This document shows positions 7,710 to 15,554 of a stretch of DNA of 29,000 nt, one piece after another. Both the position numbers and the translations under genes were made by a program. The stretch covers positions 1 through 29,000 of the forward strand of contig JAAEOP010000323.1 of NCBI GenBank assembly GCA_024223125.1, in the 5' to 3' direction. Source of the DNA: Chloroflexota bacterium (GTDB taxonomy: Bacteria > Chloroflexota > Anaerolineae > Promineifilales > Promineifilaceae). The notes under the pieces are model-generated. The model did not search any database. It saw only the letters and a program-made list of their open reading frames with translations, and was not told the DNA's origin. Every line of letters begins with the position of its first letter. The first letter of the stretch is position 1.

Positions 7710-8810
7710 ATGTCTCTTTCAATAACAAAACCAACACTTTTACTGGATGAACAAAAAGTCCGGCAGAATATTAGGAAAATGGCGGTAAAGGCCAAAAATG
7801 GGGGCGTTGCCTTTCGACCGCATTTTAAGACACACCAATCGGCCGAAATCGGAGAATGGTTTCGGCAGGAGGGGGTCAGCGCCATTACTGTTTCTTCAGT
7901 GGATATGGCTGCTTATTTTGCCGAAGCGGGTTGGGATGACATTCTCATCGCTTTTCCGGTCAATCTGCGCCAGCATCAAACCATCAACCAACTGGCCCAC
8001 CGGTTGGATTTGCATTTATTGGTGGAGTCTGTGGGCACGGCCGTCGCCCTGAGCAGTGCTGTAGATGTGCCGGTAAATGTATGGTTGAAAGTGGATGCGG
8101 GTTACGGCCGTACCGGAATTTCCTGGCAAGATGAGCAAATGTTGCTAGATGTTGCCGCCACCGTCGCCAAAGCGCCCAACCTGACCTTGACCGGCATTCT
8201 GACCCACGCTGGAAATACGTATGCTGCCAAATCTGTAACAGAAATTGAAGCGGTGTATGCAGAAACGGTCGTGCGCCTGAACACAGCCCGCCACTGTTTA
8301 CAAAGCGAAGGGCATAACATTTTCGTTTCGGTGGGAGATACGCCGGGGTGCAGCGTGGTGGAATCGTTTGGGATTGTGGATGAGATCCGACCGGGCAACT
8401 TTGTCTTTTATGATTTGATGCAGCGCCGGCTGGGAGTCTGTTTGCCAGAAGAGATCGCTGTGGGGGTAGCCTGCCCCATCGTGGCCAAACATGAGGCCGA
8501 CCAACGGATTATTCTTTATGGCGGGGCGGTGCATTTGTCTAAAGAGAGGTTGCTGATAAATGGAGAGATGATTTACGGCCGTATTGCCCGATTACAAGAA
8601 AATGGCTGGGGGCAAATGTTGTATGGCAGCAAACTAACCGCCCTTTCCCAGGAACACGGCATCCTCAAAACCAACCCCGCTACGTTTGGCAGCCTGCATG
8701 TGGGGGATGTGGTACTTGTCCTGCCTGTCCACTCCTGTCTGACGGTTGATTTGTATAGGGGGTATTTTGTTTTTGACGGCCGTGAAATCCCCAAAATGCG
8801 TACAAATTAA
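7710..8810 (+). CDS. PLP enzyme of the D-threonine aldolase / D-serine dehydratase family
   Basis: 366 residues. The N-terminal alanine-racemase-like barrel carries RPHFKTHQ, with Lys40 as the probable PLP Schiff-base lysine. Other barrel motifs are LVESV, VWLKVDAGYGRTGI, LTGILTHAGN, SVGDTPGC and RPGNFVFYD. The C-terminal domain ends with PVHSC, matching the metal-binding His-x-Cys of D-serine dehydratase/D-threonine aldolase proteins. Members cleave or deaminate D-hydroxyamino acids using PLP and a divalent metal. Which substrate is used cannot be decided. No Shine-Dalgarno is seen before the ATG; the repeat lies immediately upstream. Confidence 0.9.
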   Translation: MSLSITKPTLLLDEQKVRQNIRKMAVKAKNGGVAFRPHFKTHQSAEIGEWFRQEGVSAITVSSVDMAAYFAEAGWDDILIAFPVNLRQHQTINQLAHRLDLHLLVESVGTAVALSSAVDVPVNVWLKVDAGYGRTGISWQDEQMLLDVAATVAKAPNLTLTGILTHAGNTYAAKSVTEIEAVYAETVVRLNTARHCLQSEGHNIFVSVGDTPGCSVVESFGIVDEIRPGNFVFYDLMQRRLGVCLPEEIAVGVACPIVAKHEADQRIILYGGAVHLSKERLLINGEMIYGRIARLQENGWGQMLYGSKLTALSQEHGILKTNPATFGSLHVGDVVLVLPVHSCLTVDLYRGYFVFDGREIPKMRTN

Positions 8811-8835
8811 ACCATCTGAGTCTTTAGGAATTCAC

Positions 8836-8879
8836 GGGGTAGATGAAGTGTAAAACCTGAAAGCCTTTACATTCTCCCC
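8836..8879 (+). terminator. Terminator-like stem-loop after the PLP enzyme
   Basis: GGGG at 8836-8839 faces CCCC at 8876-8879, and AAGTGTAAA faces TTTACATT inside. The stem is imperfect and no T-run follows, so termination is only a possibility. Confidence 0.3.
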
Positions 8880-8926
8880 AAAGAACTATCTGCTTTGTTT
8901 GTTAGGCAATCAAAGACATGGGATAC

Positions 8927-8932
8927 TATAAT
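8927..8932 (+). promoter_or_regulatory. lon promoter -10 box
   Basis: A perfect TATAAT at 8927-8932 lies 50 bases before the lon start, leaving a leader of about 44 bases with GAGGAA just before the ATG. No convincing -35 hexamer is found at 16-18 bases. No heat-shock operator (CIRCE) is seen. Confidence 0.5.
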
Positions 8933-8982
8933 TCTACGCAGGAGTATAGCAAACACTTTCCGCTATCTTTCGAGGAAATGTA

Positions 8983-11400
8983 ATGAGTGACATAAAACAA
9001 AGCAATCGCATACCCGTTCTACCTTTACGCGGCGGGGTACTTTTTCCCGGCATTACTACCACGATCACCATCGGCCGCCGGCGTTCGTTGACGGCCGCTC
9101 AGGCTGCGATAGATAAGAGCGGCGAACTGCTCGTCGTGGTGCAATATAATGCTGAGGTTGAATTACCCGACAAGGACGATCTGGCGCCTATCGGTATTTT
9201 GACCACTGCGCGAGATGTTTTGCGAGCGCCACATATTGGCGTACAAATGCTGGTGGAACTCCATCGTCGGGTATGGTTGGATAAGATAGATGATTTCGAC
9301 CTTTATATGATGGGCGCTTACAGTGAGATCGAAAATCAGACAGATTCAGCCAAAGTGAAGGATATGGCCGAGGCGATTGCCTATCTGGAGCAATATGCAA
9401 ATGCTCTGGGGGAAACAAACCAACATGTGATAGCCACCACCCGCAGCAAAAAAACGGCCGGAGAATTAGCCGACTATATCGCCGGACTGCTCAACTTGCC
9501 TTTTGACACGGAACTAAAACTGTTGACTTCGCTAGACGGCCGTACACGCCTGACCCTGGCCACCGAATACCTGGAACAAGAACTACGTATCGCCGAAATC
9601 CGTAACAAAATTCAGCAAGACGCCCGTGCGGGCGCCGACAAAGCCCAACGCGAATATTTGCTGCGCGAACAGATGAAAGCCATCCGCAAAGAGTTAGGGG
9701 AAGATGTGGAAAGCAGCGACAACGAACTACGCCAGAAAATTACGGCCGCCGGAATGCCTGACGATGTGCGCCAACGTGCCGAAAAAGAACTCAAGCGACT
9801 GGACTTCCAAGGGCCACAATCACCAGAATCCAGCATTATTCGTACCTATCTGGAATGGTTATCAGAACTCCCCTGGGACGTTGCCAGCGAAGACAATCTG
9901 GACATTCATCATGTGCGTACCGTGTTAGATGCAGACCATTACGGGTTGGAAGATGTGAAAGAACGCATTATAGAATATGTGGCCGTCCGCAAATTAGCCG
10001 GCAGTAAAATGCGCGGCGCCATCATCAATCTGTATGGCCCGCCCGGAGTGGGCAAGACCTCTATCGCCACCTCTATCGCCCGGGCCATTGGCCGGGAAAT
10101 GGTTCGTATCAGCCTGGGAGGGGTACGGGATGAGGCTGAAATTCGCGGGCATCGCCGTACTTATATTGGGGCTATTCCCGGCCGCATTATCCGCGCCTTA
10201 CGTGACGCGGGTACCAACAACCCCGTCATTGTGCTGGATGAGATTGACAAAGTAGGTTCCGATTGGCGCGGCGATCCGGCTTCTGCTTTGTTAGAAGTGT
10301 TAGACCCGGAGCAAAATAGTCAATTCAATGACCATTACCTGGAAGTGCCATTTGATCTGAGCCAGGTTATTTTCATTACAACCTCCAATCAACTAAATAC
10401 AATTCCCGGCCCGCTGCTGGATCGGATGGAGACAATTTTGATGCCCGGCTACATTGAAGAGGAAAAGGTAGCCATTGCCAAAGAATACTTGCTGCCCAAA
10501 CAGTTGGAAGGGCATGGCATTGGCAATGTGGATGTTTGTTTTAAGGATGTGGCCTTGTGTAAAGTTATCCGCCATTATTCGCGGGAAGCGGGTGTGCGTG
10601 GTTTGGAACGAAATATCGGCCGTGTTGTACGCAAATTAGCGGTAAAGATTGCCGGCGGTGAATCTGGCCCGTTTATTATTGGTGAGCAGGATGTACTTGC
10701 GTTTTTGGGGTCGGAGAAGTTTCACTATGGCACGGTCGAGGAAAAAGATGAGATTGGCGTTGTTACCGGTTTGGCAGTGAGTGGTTTTGGCGGCGACACG
10801 CTGCCGATTGAAGTCAGTTTGAGCGAGGGCAACGGCAAAATTACCCTGACCGGTTCGCTAGGTGATGTGATGCGGGAGTCTATTCAAGCCGCCTTAACCT
10901 ATGCGCGGGCCAATGCCCGTTCTCTCGGGCTAGAGCCAACCCTCTTTGACCAGGTAAATTTGCATGTGCATGTACCCGATGGAGCCACGCCCAAAGATGG
11001 TCCCAGCGCTGGCATTGGTATGGCTACCGCAATCATTTCTGCCTTTACGCAACGGCCGGTGCGGCGCGAGGTAGCTATGACGGGTGAGGTCACGTTGCGG
11101 GGTAAAATACTGGCTATTGGCGGTTTGAAATCTAAAACAATTGCCGCTCATCGGGCTGGTATCACCACCGTTTTGCTGCCCAAAGATAATGCCAAAGATA
11201 TACCGGAATTACCAGAAAAAATCCGCCAGGATTTGACCCTGGTCCCGGTTGGACATTTAAGTGAAGTATTGAAATTGGCTTTGCATGAAGCAGAAACGCC
11301 CTTTCCGATTGAGGAAGGAACTAGCAGCTTGAATGTACCTATTCCATCTGTAGCCGGAAGCCCACCCCCATCCCCAATTCAGGCGACCGAAGATCGTTAA
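8983..11400 (+). CDS. lon: ATP-dependent Lon protease
   Basis: 805 residues, usual length for bacterial LonA. The N-terminal substrate-binding domain starts IPVLPLRGGVLFPG, and a coiled helical linker follows (AQREYLLREQMKAIRKELGE). The AAA+ module has Walker A GPPGVGKT at 352-359 and Walker B VIVLDEIDKV. The protease domain has the catalytic Ser675 in KDGPSAG and Lys718 in GGLKSKT, 43 residues apart as in E. coli Lon (S679/K722). The last ~20 residues are proline-rich. Lon degrades damaged and regulatory proteins in the cytoplasm. Start supported by GAGGAA at 8974-8979. The gene appears monocistronic. Confidence 0.98.
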   Translation: MSDIKQSNRIPVLPLRGGVLFPGITTTITIGRRRSLTAAQAAIDKSGELLVVVQYNAEVELPDKDDLAPIGILTTARDVLRAPHIGVQMLVELHRRVWLDKIDDFDLYMMGAYSEIENQTDSAKVKDMAEAIAYLEQYANALGETNQHVIATTRSKKTAGELADYIAGLLNLPFDTELKLLTSLDGRTRLTLATEYLEQELRIAEIRNKIQQDARAGADKAQREYLLREQMKAIRKELGEDVESSDNELRQKITAAGMPDDVRQRAEKELKRLDFQGPQSPESSIIRTYLEWLSELPWDVASEDNLDIHHVRTVLDADHYGLEDVKERIIEYVAVRKLAGSKMRGAIINLYGPPGVGKTSIATSIARAIGREMVRISLGGVRDEAEIRGHRRTYIGAIPGRIIRALRDAGTNNPVIVLDEIDKVGSDWRGDPASALLEVLDPEQNSQFNDHYLEVPFDLSQVIFITTSNQLNTIPGPLLDRMETILMPGYIEEEKVAIAKEYLLPKQLEGHGIGNVDVCFKDVALCKVIRHYSREAGVRGLERNIGRVVRKLAVKIAGGESGPFIIGEQDVLAFLGSEKFHYGTVEEKDEIGVVTGLAVSGFGGDTLPIEVSLSEGNGKITLTGSLGDVMRESIQAALTYARANARSLGLEPTLFDQVNLHVHVPDGATPKDGPSAGIGMATAIISAFTQRPVRREVAMTGEVTLRGKILAIGGLKSKTIAAHRAGITTVLLPKDNAKDIPELPEKIRQDLTLVPVGHLSEVLKLALHEAETPFPIEEGTSSLNVPIPSVAGSPPPSPIQATEDR

Positions 11401-11514
11401 TCTTTGGTCAAGAATCACTTGTAGCCGTGAAATCGCTTTCGCTCCAGACTGCACGGTAGGGATACTACGGCGACTGAACTTGCAACAATGCAAAGATAAT
11501 TGCACCGACGCTGG

Positions 11515-11529
11515 TAAAATATTCCCACG
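11515..11529 (+). promoter_or_regulatory. -10 box with very short leader before the NnrS-like gene
   Basis: TAAAAT at 11515-11520 is followed by nine bases and the ATG at 11530; a start at A11527 would give a three-base leader. No Shine-Dalgarno is present. No -35 is recognised. Confidence 0.35.
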
Positions 11530-12606
11530 ATGAAAGAAACTTATTTGCGATTACTTATCATGATTTTGGTTGTACTCTCCCTATTAGCAGCATTATGGGC
11601 AGGGCTGCTGCGGATTGGTTGGGGATGGCCGGCATTACAGCCGCTGCTACCGTCTCTGCATGGTCCGCTGATGGTATCTGGCTTTTTAGGGACCCTCATT
11701 GGACTGGAACGAGCAGTGGCTTTGGGGCCGCGTAAATTTTATATGGGGCCGTTGTTAAGCGGAGTGGGCGGTTTGTGGTTGATCATTGGCTTGCCGATCA
11801 TTGTAGGCCAGGCATTGATTGTATTGGGGAGTGTGGGTTTAACGGCCGTGTCCCTCCACATCATCCGCCAGCACAAAACCAACTACACGGTGGTAATGGG
11901 GCTGGGGGCGCTTTGCTGGTTGATGGGCAATGGGCTGTGGTTGGCCGGCTGGCCGATTTTCCACTTTGTCTATTGGTGGGCTGGATTTTTGATTTTGACA
12001 ATTGTGGGGGAGCGGCTGGAACTGAGCCGGGTACAGCGTTTGTCTCCGGGGAGCATTCGTTTGTTTGACGCGGCCGTACTCATCTTTCTGGCCGGGCTGC
12101 TGCTGTCGCTCATCTGGCTGGCAATAGGCAACCGGTTAGCCAGCCTGGGCGTGGTAGCGCTGGCAATCTGGCTGCTGCGTTATGATATTGCCCGCCGCAC
12201 CGTGCGTCAATCGGGATTGACTCGATATATTGGGGCTAATTTATTGGTGGGCTATGGCTGGCTGGTCGTTGGCGGATTGGCGGCATTGAGTTGGGGCGCT
12301 CTCAGCGCCGGCCCCTATTACGACCTGTGGCTGCACGCTATCTTTCTGGGTTTTGCATTTGGCATGATCTTTGCCCATGCCCTGATCATTTTACCTTCGG
12401 TCACAGGTATGCAGCTGCCATACCGGCCCATCTTTTACCTGCCTTCGGTTTTGCTGCATGTTTCGCTGCTGCTGCGGGTTTTAGGAGATGTTTTGGGGTT
12501 GGGGTTACGGCCGTGGGGCGGCCTGCTCAATGCCGTTGCCATTTTGCTGTTTTTTGGCTTAGTAATTGGCAGTATAGTGGTACGACGGTTGACCGCTGAC
12601 AGTTGA
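11530..12606 (+). CDS. Multi-pass membrane protein, possibly NnrS-like
   Basis: 358 residues with about 11-12 hydrophobic helices. Conserved-looking histidines sit in membrane segments: LHGPLMVSGFLGTLIGLERA near residue 43, LHAIFLGFAFGMIFAHALII near 272-288, and LPSVLLHVSLLLRVLGD. NnrS-family haem-copper proteins share this kind of histidine placement and helix number, and are tied to nitric-oxide metabolism. The resemblance is by eye, so the family call is tentative. The next genes, a cupin and a YwiC-like protein, lie on the same strand. YwiC is associated with the nitrate-respiration region in Bacillus subtilis, which mildly favours the reading. It could instead be an unrelated multi-pass protein. 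Confidence 0.6.
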   Translation: MKETYLRLLIMILVVLSLLAALWAGLLRIGWGWPALQPLLPSLHGPLMVSGFLGTLIGLERAVALGPRKFYMGPLLSGVGGLWLIIGLPIIVGQALIVLGSVGLTAVSLHIIRQHKTNYTVVMGLGALCWLMGNGLWLAGWPIFHFVYWWAGFLILTIVGERLELSRVQRLSPGSIRLFDAAVLIFLAGLLLSLIWLAIGNRLASLGVVALAIWLLRYDIARRTVRQSGLTRYIGANLLVGYGWLVVGGLAALSWGALSAGPYYDLWLHAIFLGFAFGMIFAHALIILPSVTGMQLPYRPIFYLPSVLLHVSLLLRVLGDVLGLGLRPWGGLLNAVAILLFFGLVIGSIVVRRLTADS

Positions 12607-12608
12607 CC

Positions 12609-12697
12609 TTATCGGAAATAAGAAATTGGACAGGATTTACGGGATTATTTCATCCTGTAAATCTTGTTAATTCTGTCAAAAAAGATGTTTCCGATAA
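12609..12697. repeat. Nested inverted repeats between the NnrS-like gene and cupin gene
   Basis: The outer arms TTATCGGAAA (12609-12618) and TTTCCGATAA (12688-12697) are perfect complements. The inner arms AGGATTTACGGGAT (12632-12645) and ATCCTGTAAATCTT (12652-12665) pair with two mismatches. The inner words resemble a dispersed intergenic motif family. This occupies most of the 114-bp gap. Confidence 0.7.
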
Positions 12698-12720
12698 TGT
12701 CTATTTAATGGAGAATTAAA

Positions 12721-13038
12721 ATGGACTATACATTGTGGGAAAATTTACCGGCGATTTTGCCGAAGGTGACGGAAGAGACGGTTGTTAGCCGCAAGGTGTT
12801 TAACGGCGAGGGGGGCAAAGTGACTTTATTTGGCTTTGCGGCCGGGGAAGAATTAACGGAACATACGGCCGCACTCCCCGCTATCTTGCATTTTTTAGAA
12901 GGAGAAGCAACATTGACATTGGGCCAGGATGTATCTACGGCCGTCGCCGGAACCTGGGTCTATATGCCCGCCCATCTACCCCACAGCATTGAAGCACATA
13001 CGGCCGTGACAATGCTCCTCTATTTATTGACCGGATAA
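12721..13038 (+). CDS. Small single-domain cupin
   Basis: 105 residues, with GGAG at 12710-12713 as ribosome site. A double-stranded beta-helix core is recognisable: GKVTLFGFAAGEELTEHTAA, then LHFLEGEATLTLGQ, then AGTWVYMPAHLPHSIEA. The metal-site motif 1 is reduced: one His in EHTAA instead of HxH, while motif 2 keeps PHSIEA. Such cupins may be sensors, isomerases or accessory proteins. Position between two membrane genes suggests a shared function with them. The specific role is unknown. Confidence 0.8.
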   Translation: MDYTLWENLPAILPKVTEETVVSRKVFNGEGGKVTLFGFAAGEELTEHTAALPAILHFLEGEATLTLGQDVSTAVAGTWVYMPAHLPHSIEAHTAVTMLLYLLTG

Positions 13039-13040
13039 TC

Positions 13041-13064
13041 AGATTACGGATTACGTTTTACGGA
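13041..13064. repeat. ATTACGGA-type repeat
   Basis: GATTACGGATTACGTTTTAC and a following GGATAAG lie in the 35-bp gap between the cupin and YwiC-like genes. The sequence is of the same type as 7677-7706. Confidence 0.45.
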
Positions 13065-13073
13065 TAAGCAAGT

Positions 13074-13877
13074 ATGCAGGTAAAAGGCTTTCGTAAACAA
13101 CTGTTGCTGCCGGCCGAACATGGCACCTGGTCGTGGCTAATTGTGCCTTATTTTGTGGGGTTGGGCATAGCCGGGTCATTTAACCTGGGGGCGCTGTTGG
13201 TTTTTGTGGGCAGCATGTCCATTTTCCTGACACGCCAACCGGCAACGGTGTGGCTGCGTGTTCGTCGGGGACGCGGCCGTAAACGTGATGGCCCTATCGC
13301 CGCCCGGGTGCTGTTGGGGCTGTGTTTGCTGGGACTGGTTTGTCTGTTGGGGCTATTGGCGTTGGGACTGCAAGATATTTTCTGGCTGACCCTGCCTATG
13401 GCTGGGCTGATAGTAGTGTATTTGTCGGCCGCATTGAGCCAACGGACGCGAACACGGACGTTGTGGATGGAAATGGCTGGCGCGGCTGGATTAGCCTTAA
13501 CTGCCCCGGCGGCAATGATTACCGTTCAGGAAGAAGTGACAACGACCGTCTGGTTTATATGGATTTTAGTGGCTTTGCAAAATGTGTTGGGGGCGCTTTA
13601 TGTGCGGCTGCGTTTGGCAGATACACACGGCCGCTTAGTTGACCGGTGGCCGCTGCTGCTAATCCATGCATTGGTTTTTTTGGGGGTGGTGGGGACGGCC
13701 GTTTTCGATTATGTGCCCCTGTTGACGACCGTGCCTTTTTTGGGCTTTCTCCTACGCGCCTTATGGACATACCCTCAACCCCGCCCCATTCCTAACATCA
13801 AAAAATTCGGCTTCACCGAAATCGGTGTTGAAATCGCCGGGGGCCTGGTTTTTGTGCTAGCCTATGCCGTCTGGTAA
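13074..13877 (+). CDS. YwiC-like membrane protein
   Basis: 267 residues, largely hydrophobic with about seven to eight helices. The N-terminus (LLLPAEHGTWSWLIVPYFVG) carries the P-x-EHG-x-W motif typical of the YwiC-like family, and SMSIFLTRQPATVWLR also fits. The molecular function of the family is not established. In Bacillus the gene lies by nitrate-respiration genes. Here it follows a cupin and an NnrS-like protein, which may mean a role in nitrogen-oxide or redox metabolism. No ribosome site is evident before the ATG. Confidence 0.8.
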   Translation: MQVKGFRKQLLLPAEHGTWSWLIVPYFVGLGIAGSFNLGALLVFVGSMSIFLTRQPATVWLRVRRGRGRKRDGPIAARVLLGLCLLGLVCLLGLLALGLQDIFWLTLPMAGLIVVYLSAALSQRTRTRTLWMEMAGAAGLALTAPAAMITVQEEVTTTVWFIWILVALQNVLGALYVRLRLADTHGRLVDRWPLLLIHALVFLGVVGTAVFDYVPLLTTVPFLGFLLRALWTYPQPRPIPNIKKFGFTEIGVEIAGGLVFVLAYAVW

Positions 13878-13908
13878 TAAAAATCACATTCTATCTTGGG
13901 AGCAAAAC

Positions 13909-13947
13909 ATGAAGTCACACTATGAACGGGTACAAGGACAAGTATGA
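13909..13947 (+). CDS. Possible 12-residue leader peptide overlapping the next start
   Basis: ATG 13909 has GGGAG six bases upstream (13898-13902) and reads MKSHYERVQGQV before TGA at 13945-13947. The TGA overlaps the ATG of the next gene (ATGA). This geometry is that of translational coupling. It has no homology support and may be chance. Confidence 0.25.
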   Translation: MKSHYERVQGQV

Positions 13948-15092
13948 ATTTGAAAGGACAACAAACGGCCGTAACCCTGGCCCAACAATTAGCAACTGAA
14001 TTTACCCAACGAGCCGATGAGGCTGATAGAAATGGAACATTGCCCGCAGAAGATGTGGCCACTTTGAAATCGTCTGGTTATTTGGGGTTGAGCGTACCCC
14101 AGGAATACGGTGGTCTGGGGCTGCCGCTTTATGATTGTGTGGCCGCCCAATTGGAACTGACCCAAGGTAGCGCTTCCACCGCCCTCGTGGCCGGAATGCA
14201 GATGCATATCTTTGGCCATGAACGGGAAGTGCGTACTTGGGATGAAGCCTGGTATGAACAATTTTGCCGCACGGCCGTTAACGGGACCTTGTTCAACTCG
14301 TTAGCCAGCGAACCCACGATGGGCAGCCCCTCTCGTGGCAGTTTACCGGCTACCACGGCCGTTTCTACGTCTGATGGAGATGGCTGGTTGGTAAACGGCC
14401 GTAAAACCTGGGCCACCGGCGGCAAACATCTTACCCATATGCTCGTGCGGGTAAACATTGAAGACGAAGGCGGCGTCGTTCTACTCACCCAGGAAATGCC
14501 GGGCATTGAATGGGTGGAAACGTGGAGTGATTCGCTTAGCCTGCGGGCCAGTGACAGCCATGAAGTCATCTTCCACAATGTCAAAATACCTCGTGAAAAT
14601 GTGGTCGGTCGCGGTAATGTCAAAGTCACACCCAACCTCTGGTTTCCCATGATCATGTCTACTATTTATCTCGGCTCGGCCATTGCCGCCCGCAACTGTG
14701 TCATCCAATTTACTCTGGAACGGGTTCCCACAGCATTGGGTAAACCGATTGCCACCCTGCCCAAAATTCAACGGCAAATTGGGGAGATTGATGTAGCTTT
14801 ACAGGCAGCCCATAGTTTGTTGATGGATGTGGCCGGGGAATGGACAGGGGAGGGAGACGGCCGTGAAGTCATGGGCGCTCGCATCGCCGCCGCCAAAACA
14901 ATGGTCACCGAAACGGCTAATGATGTGACCGATAAAGCGTTGCGGATTGCCGGCGGTTCTAGCATCACCAAAGCGCTGCCACTGGAACGGTATTTCCGGG
15001 ATGTACGCGCCGGTTCTATGCAGCCCCCCTCCGGCGATACGGCTTTGGAAATTGTCGGTCAGGCAGCTATTGCTCAGTTTTCTAAGTCGTAA
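13944..15092 (+). CDS. Acyl-CoA-dehydrogenase-fold flavoprotein, atypical
   Basis: 382 residues covering the N-terminal helical domain (LKSSGYLGLSVPQEYGGLGL), the middle beta domain (NSLASEPTMGSPSRG, WLVNGRKTWATGG, VIFHNVKIPRENVVG) and the C-terminal helical domain (QIGEIDVALQAAHSLLMDVA, DKALRIAGG, LERYFRDVRAGSMQPPSGD). The fold and FAD-binding pattern are clear. In medium-chain-type enzymes the catalytic Glu follows the RDA segment (YEGT). The equivalent stretch here is QPPS, with no Glu. The family includes members with the base elsewhere and flavin monooxygenases of the DszC/SfnB type, so the reaction is not known. The start was chosen at ATG 13944, with AAGG upstream. Confidence 0.88.
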   Translation: MNLKGQQTAVTLAQQLATEFTQRADEADRNGTLPAEDVATLKSSGYLGLSVPQEYGGLGLPLYDCVAAQLELTQGSASTALVAGMQMHIFGHEREVRTWDEAWYEQFCRTAVNGTLFNSLASEPTMGSPSRGSLPATTAVSTSDGDGWLVNGRKTWATGGKHLTHMLVRVNIEDEGGVVLLTQEMPGIEWVETWSDSLSLRASDSHEVIFHNVKIPRENVVGRGNVKVTPNLWFPMIMSTIYLGSAIAARNCVIQFTLERVPTALGKPIATLPKIQRQIGEIDVALQAAHSLLMDVAGEWTGEGDGREVMGARIAAAKTMVTETANDVTDKALRIAGGSSITKALPLERYFRDVRAGSMQPPSGDTALEIVGQAAIAQFSKS

Positions 15093-15116
15093 TACAGCTT
15101 GACGACTATGAAAAGG

Positions 15117-15226
15117 ATTAGTTCGTAAGCGTTCAGGGGGCTACCGAGACCCTAAGGGTTTTACTCCTGAGAACACCAGTGTATTGGGCATAAAAACCCT
15201 TAGGGTCTAAACGAATACATTAGTTC
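15117..15226. mobile_element. MITE-like element with 8-bp flanking direct repeat
   Basis: ATTAGTTC occurs at 15117-15124 and 15219-15226 and encloses 94 bp. The enclosed ends are imperfect inverted repeats: GTAAGCGTTCA at the left and, read inward, GTATTCGTTTA at the right (8 of 11). Inside are perfect 16-bp arms AGACCCTAAGGGTTTT (15147-15162) and their complement (15193-15208) around a 30-base loop. IS66-family elements are known for 8-bp target duplications and ends starting GTAA, so this may be a non-autonomous derivative. There is no transposase. Confidence 0.6.
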
Positions 15227-15380
15227 TAGTTTTCCTGTTTTTATAGACATACAGATAATGTTTTTGGATACTACAGTCAAAATATTTTTCTTAACACCTA
15301 TAGTCAATTGTGCTTCAATTTTTTATAAACCATAGAATTTGCCAGACCTAGAATTTAGCAAAATTATCCACAAGCAAACA

Positions 15381-15418
15381 TGGCCGTTAACGTGGCCTTC
15401 ACGTTGAATTTACGGCCA
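15381..15418. repeat. Interrupted inverted repeat upstream of orphan kinase
   Basis: Outer arms TGGCCGT (15381-15387) and ACGGCCA (15412-15418) enclose inner arms AACGTG (15389-15394) and CACGTT (15400-15405). It could be a hairpin or an operator. Its role is not evident. Confidence 0.5.
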
Positions 15419-15554
15419 ACATACGGACGTGATCCGAGCCGTAGCGTATGCTATGAAGCGTAGCATCGCCGTGGGAGAATCGGGCAAAATTGACAAGCAA
15501 TGGGGGGATATTGATTTCCCACAATAACTTATTGAAGCAAGGGAAGAACTGATT

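Larger units (their letters stand above)
15093..15554. other. 462-bp AT-rich intergenic region
   Basis: No convincing gene is present. It holds a MITE-like element (15117-15226), an AT-rich stretch from about 15227 to 15380, a single perfect TTATCCACA word (15364-15372), a long hairpin (15381-15418) and a small stem ATGCTA/TAGCAT (15448-15466). It is clearly richer in A+T than both flanking genes. It separates the flavoprotein from the orphan kinase and presumably carries the kinase promoter, which I could not pinpoint. Confidence 0.7.

Noticed and set aside
15147..15208. CCCTAAGGG words resembling telomere repeats
   Set aside because: They are only the arms of one inverted repeat, not a tandem array.
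15364..15372. Perfect DnaA-box word TTATCCACA in an AT-rich gap
   Set aside because: A single box is not an origin. No cluster of boxes, dnaA, dnaN or gidA is nearby.
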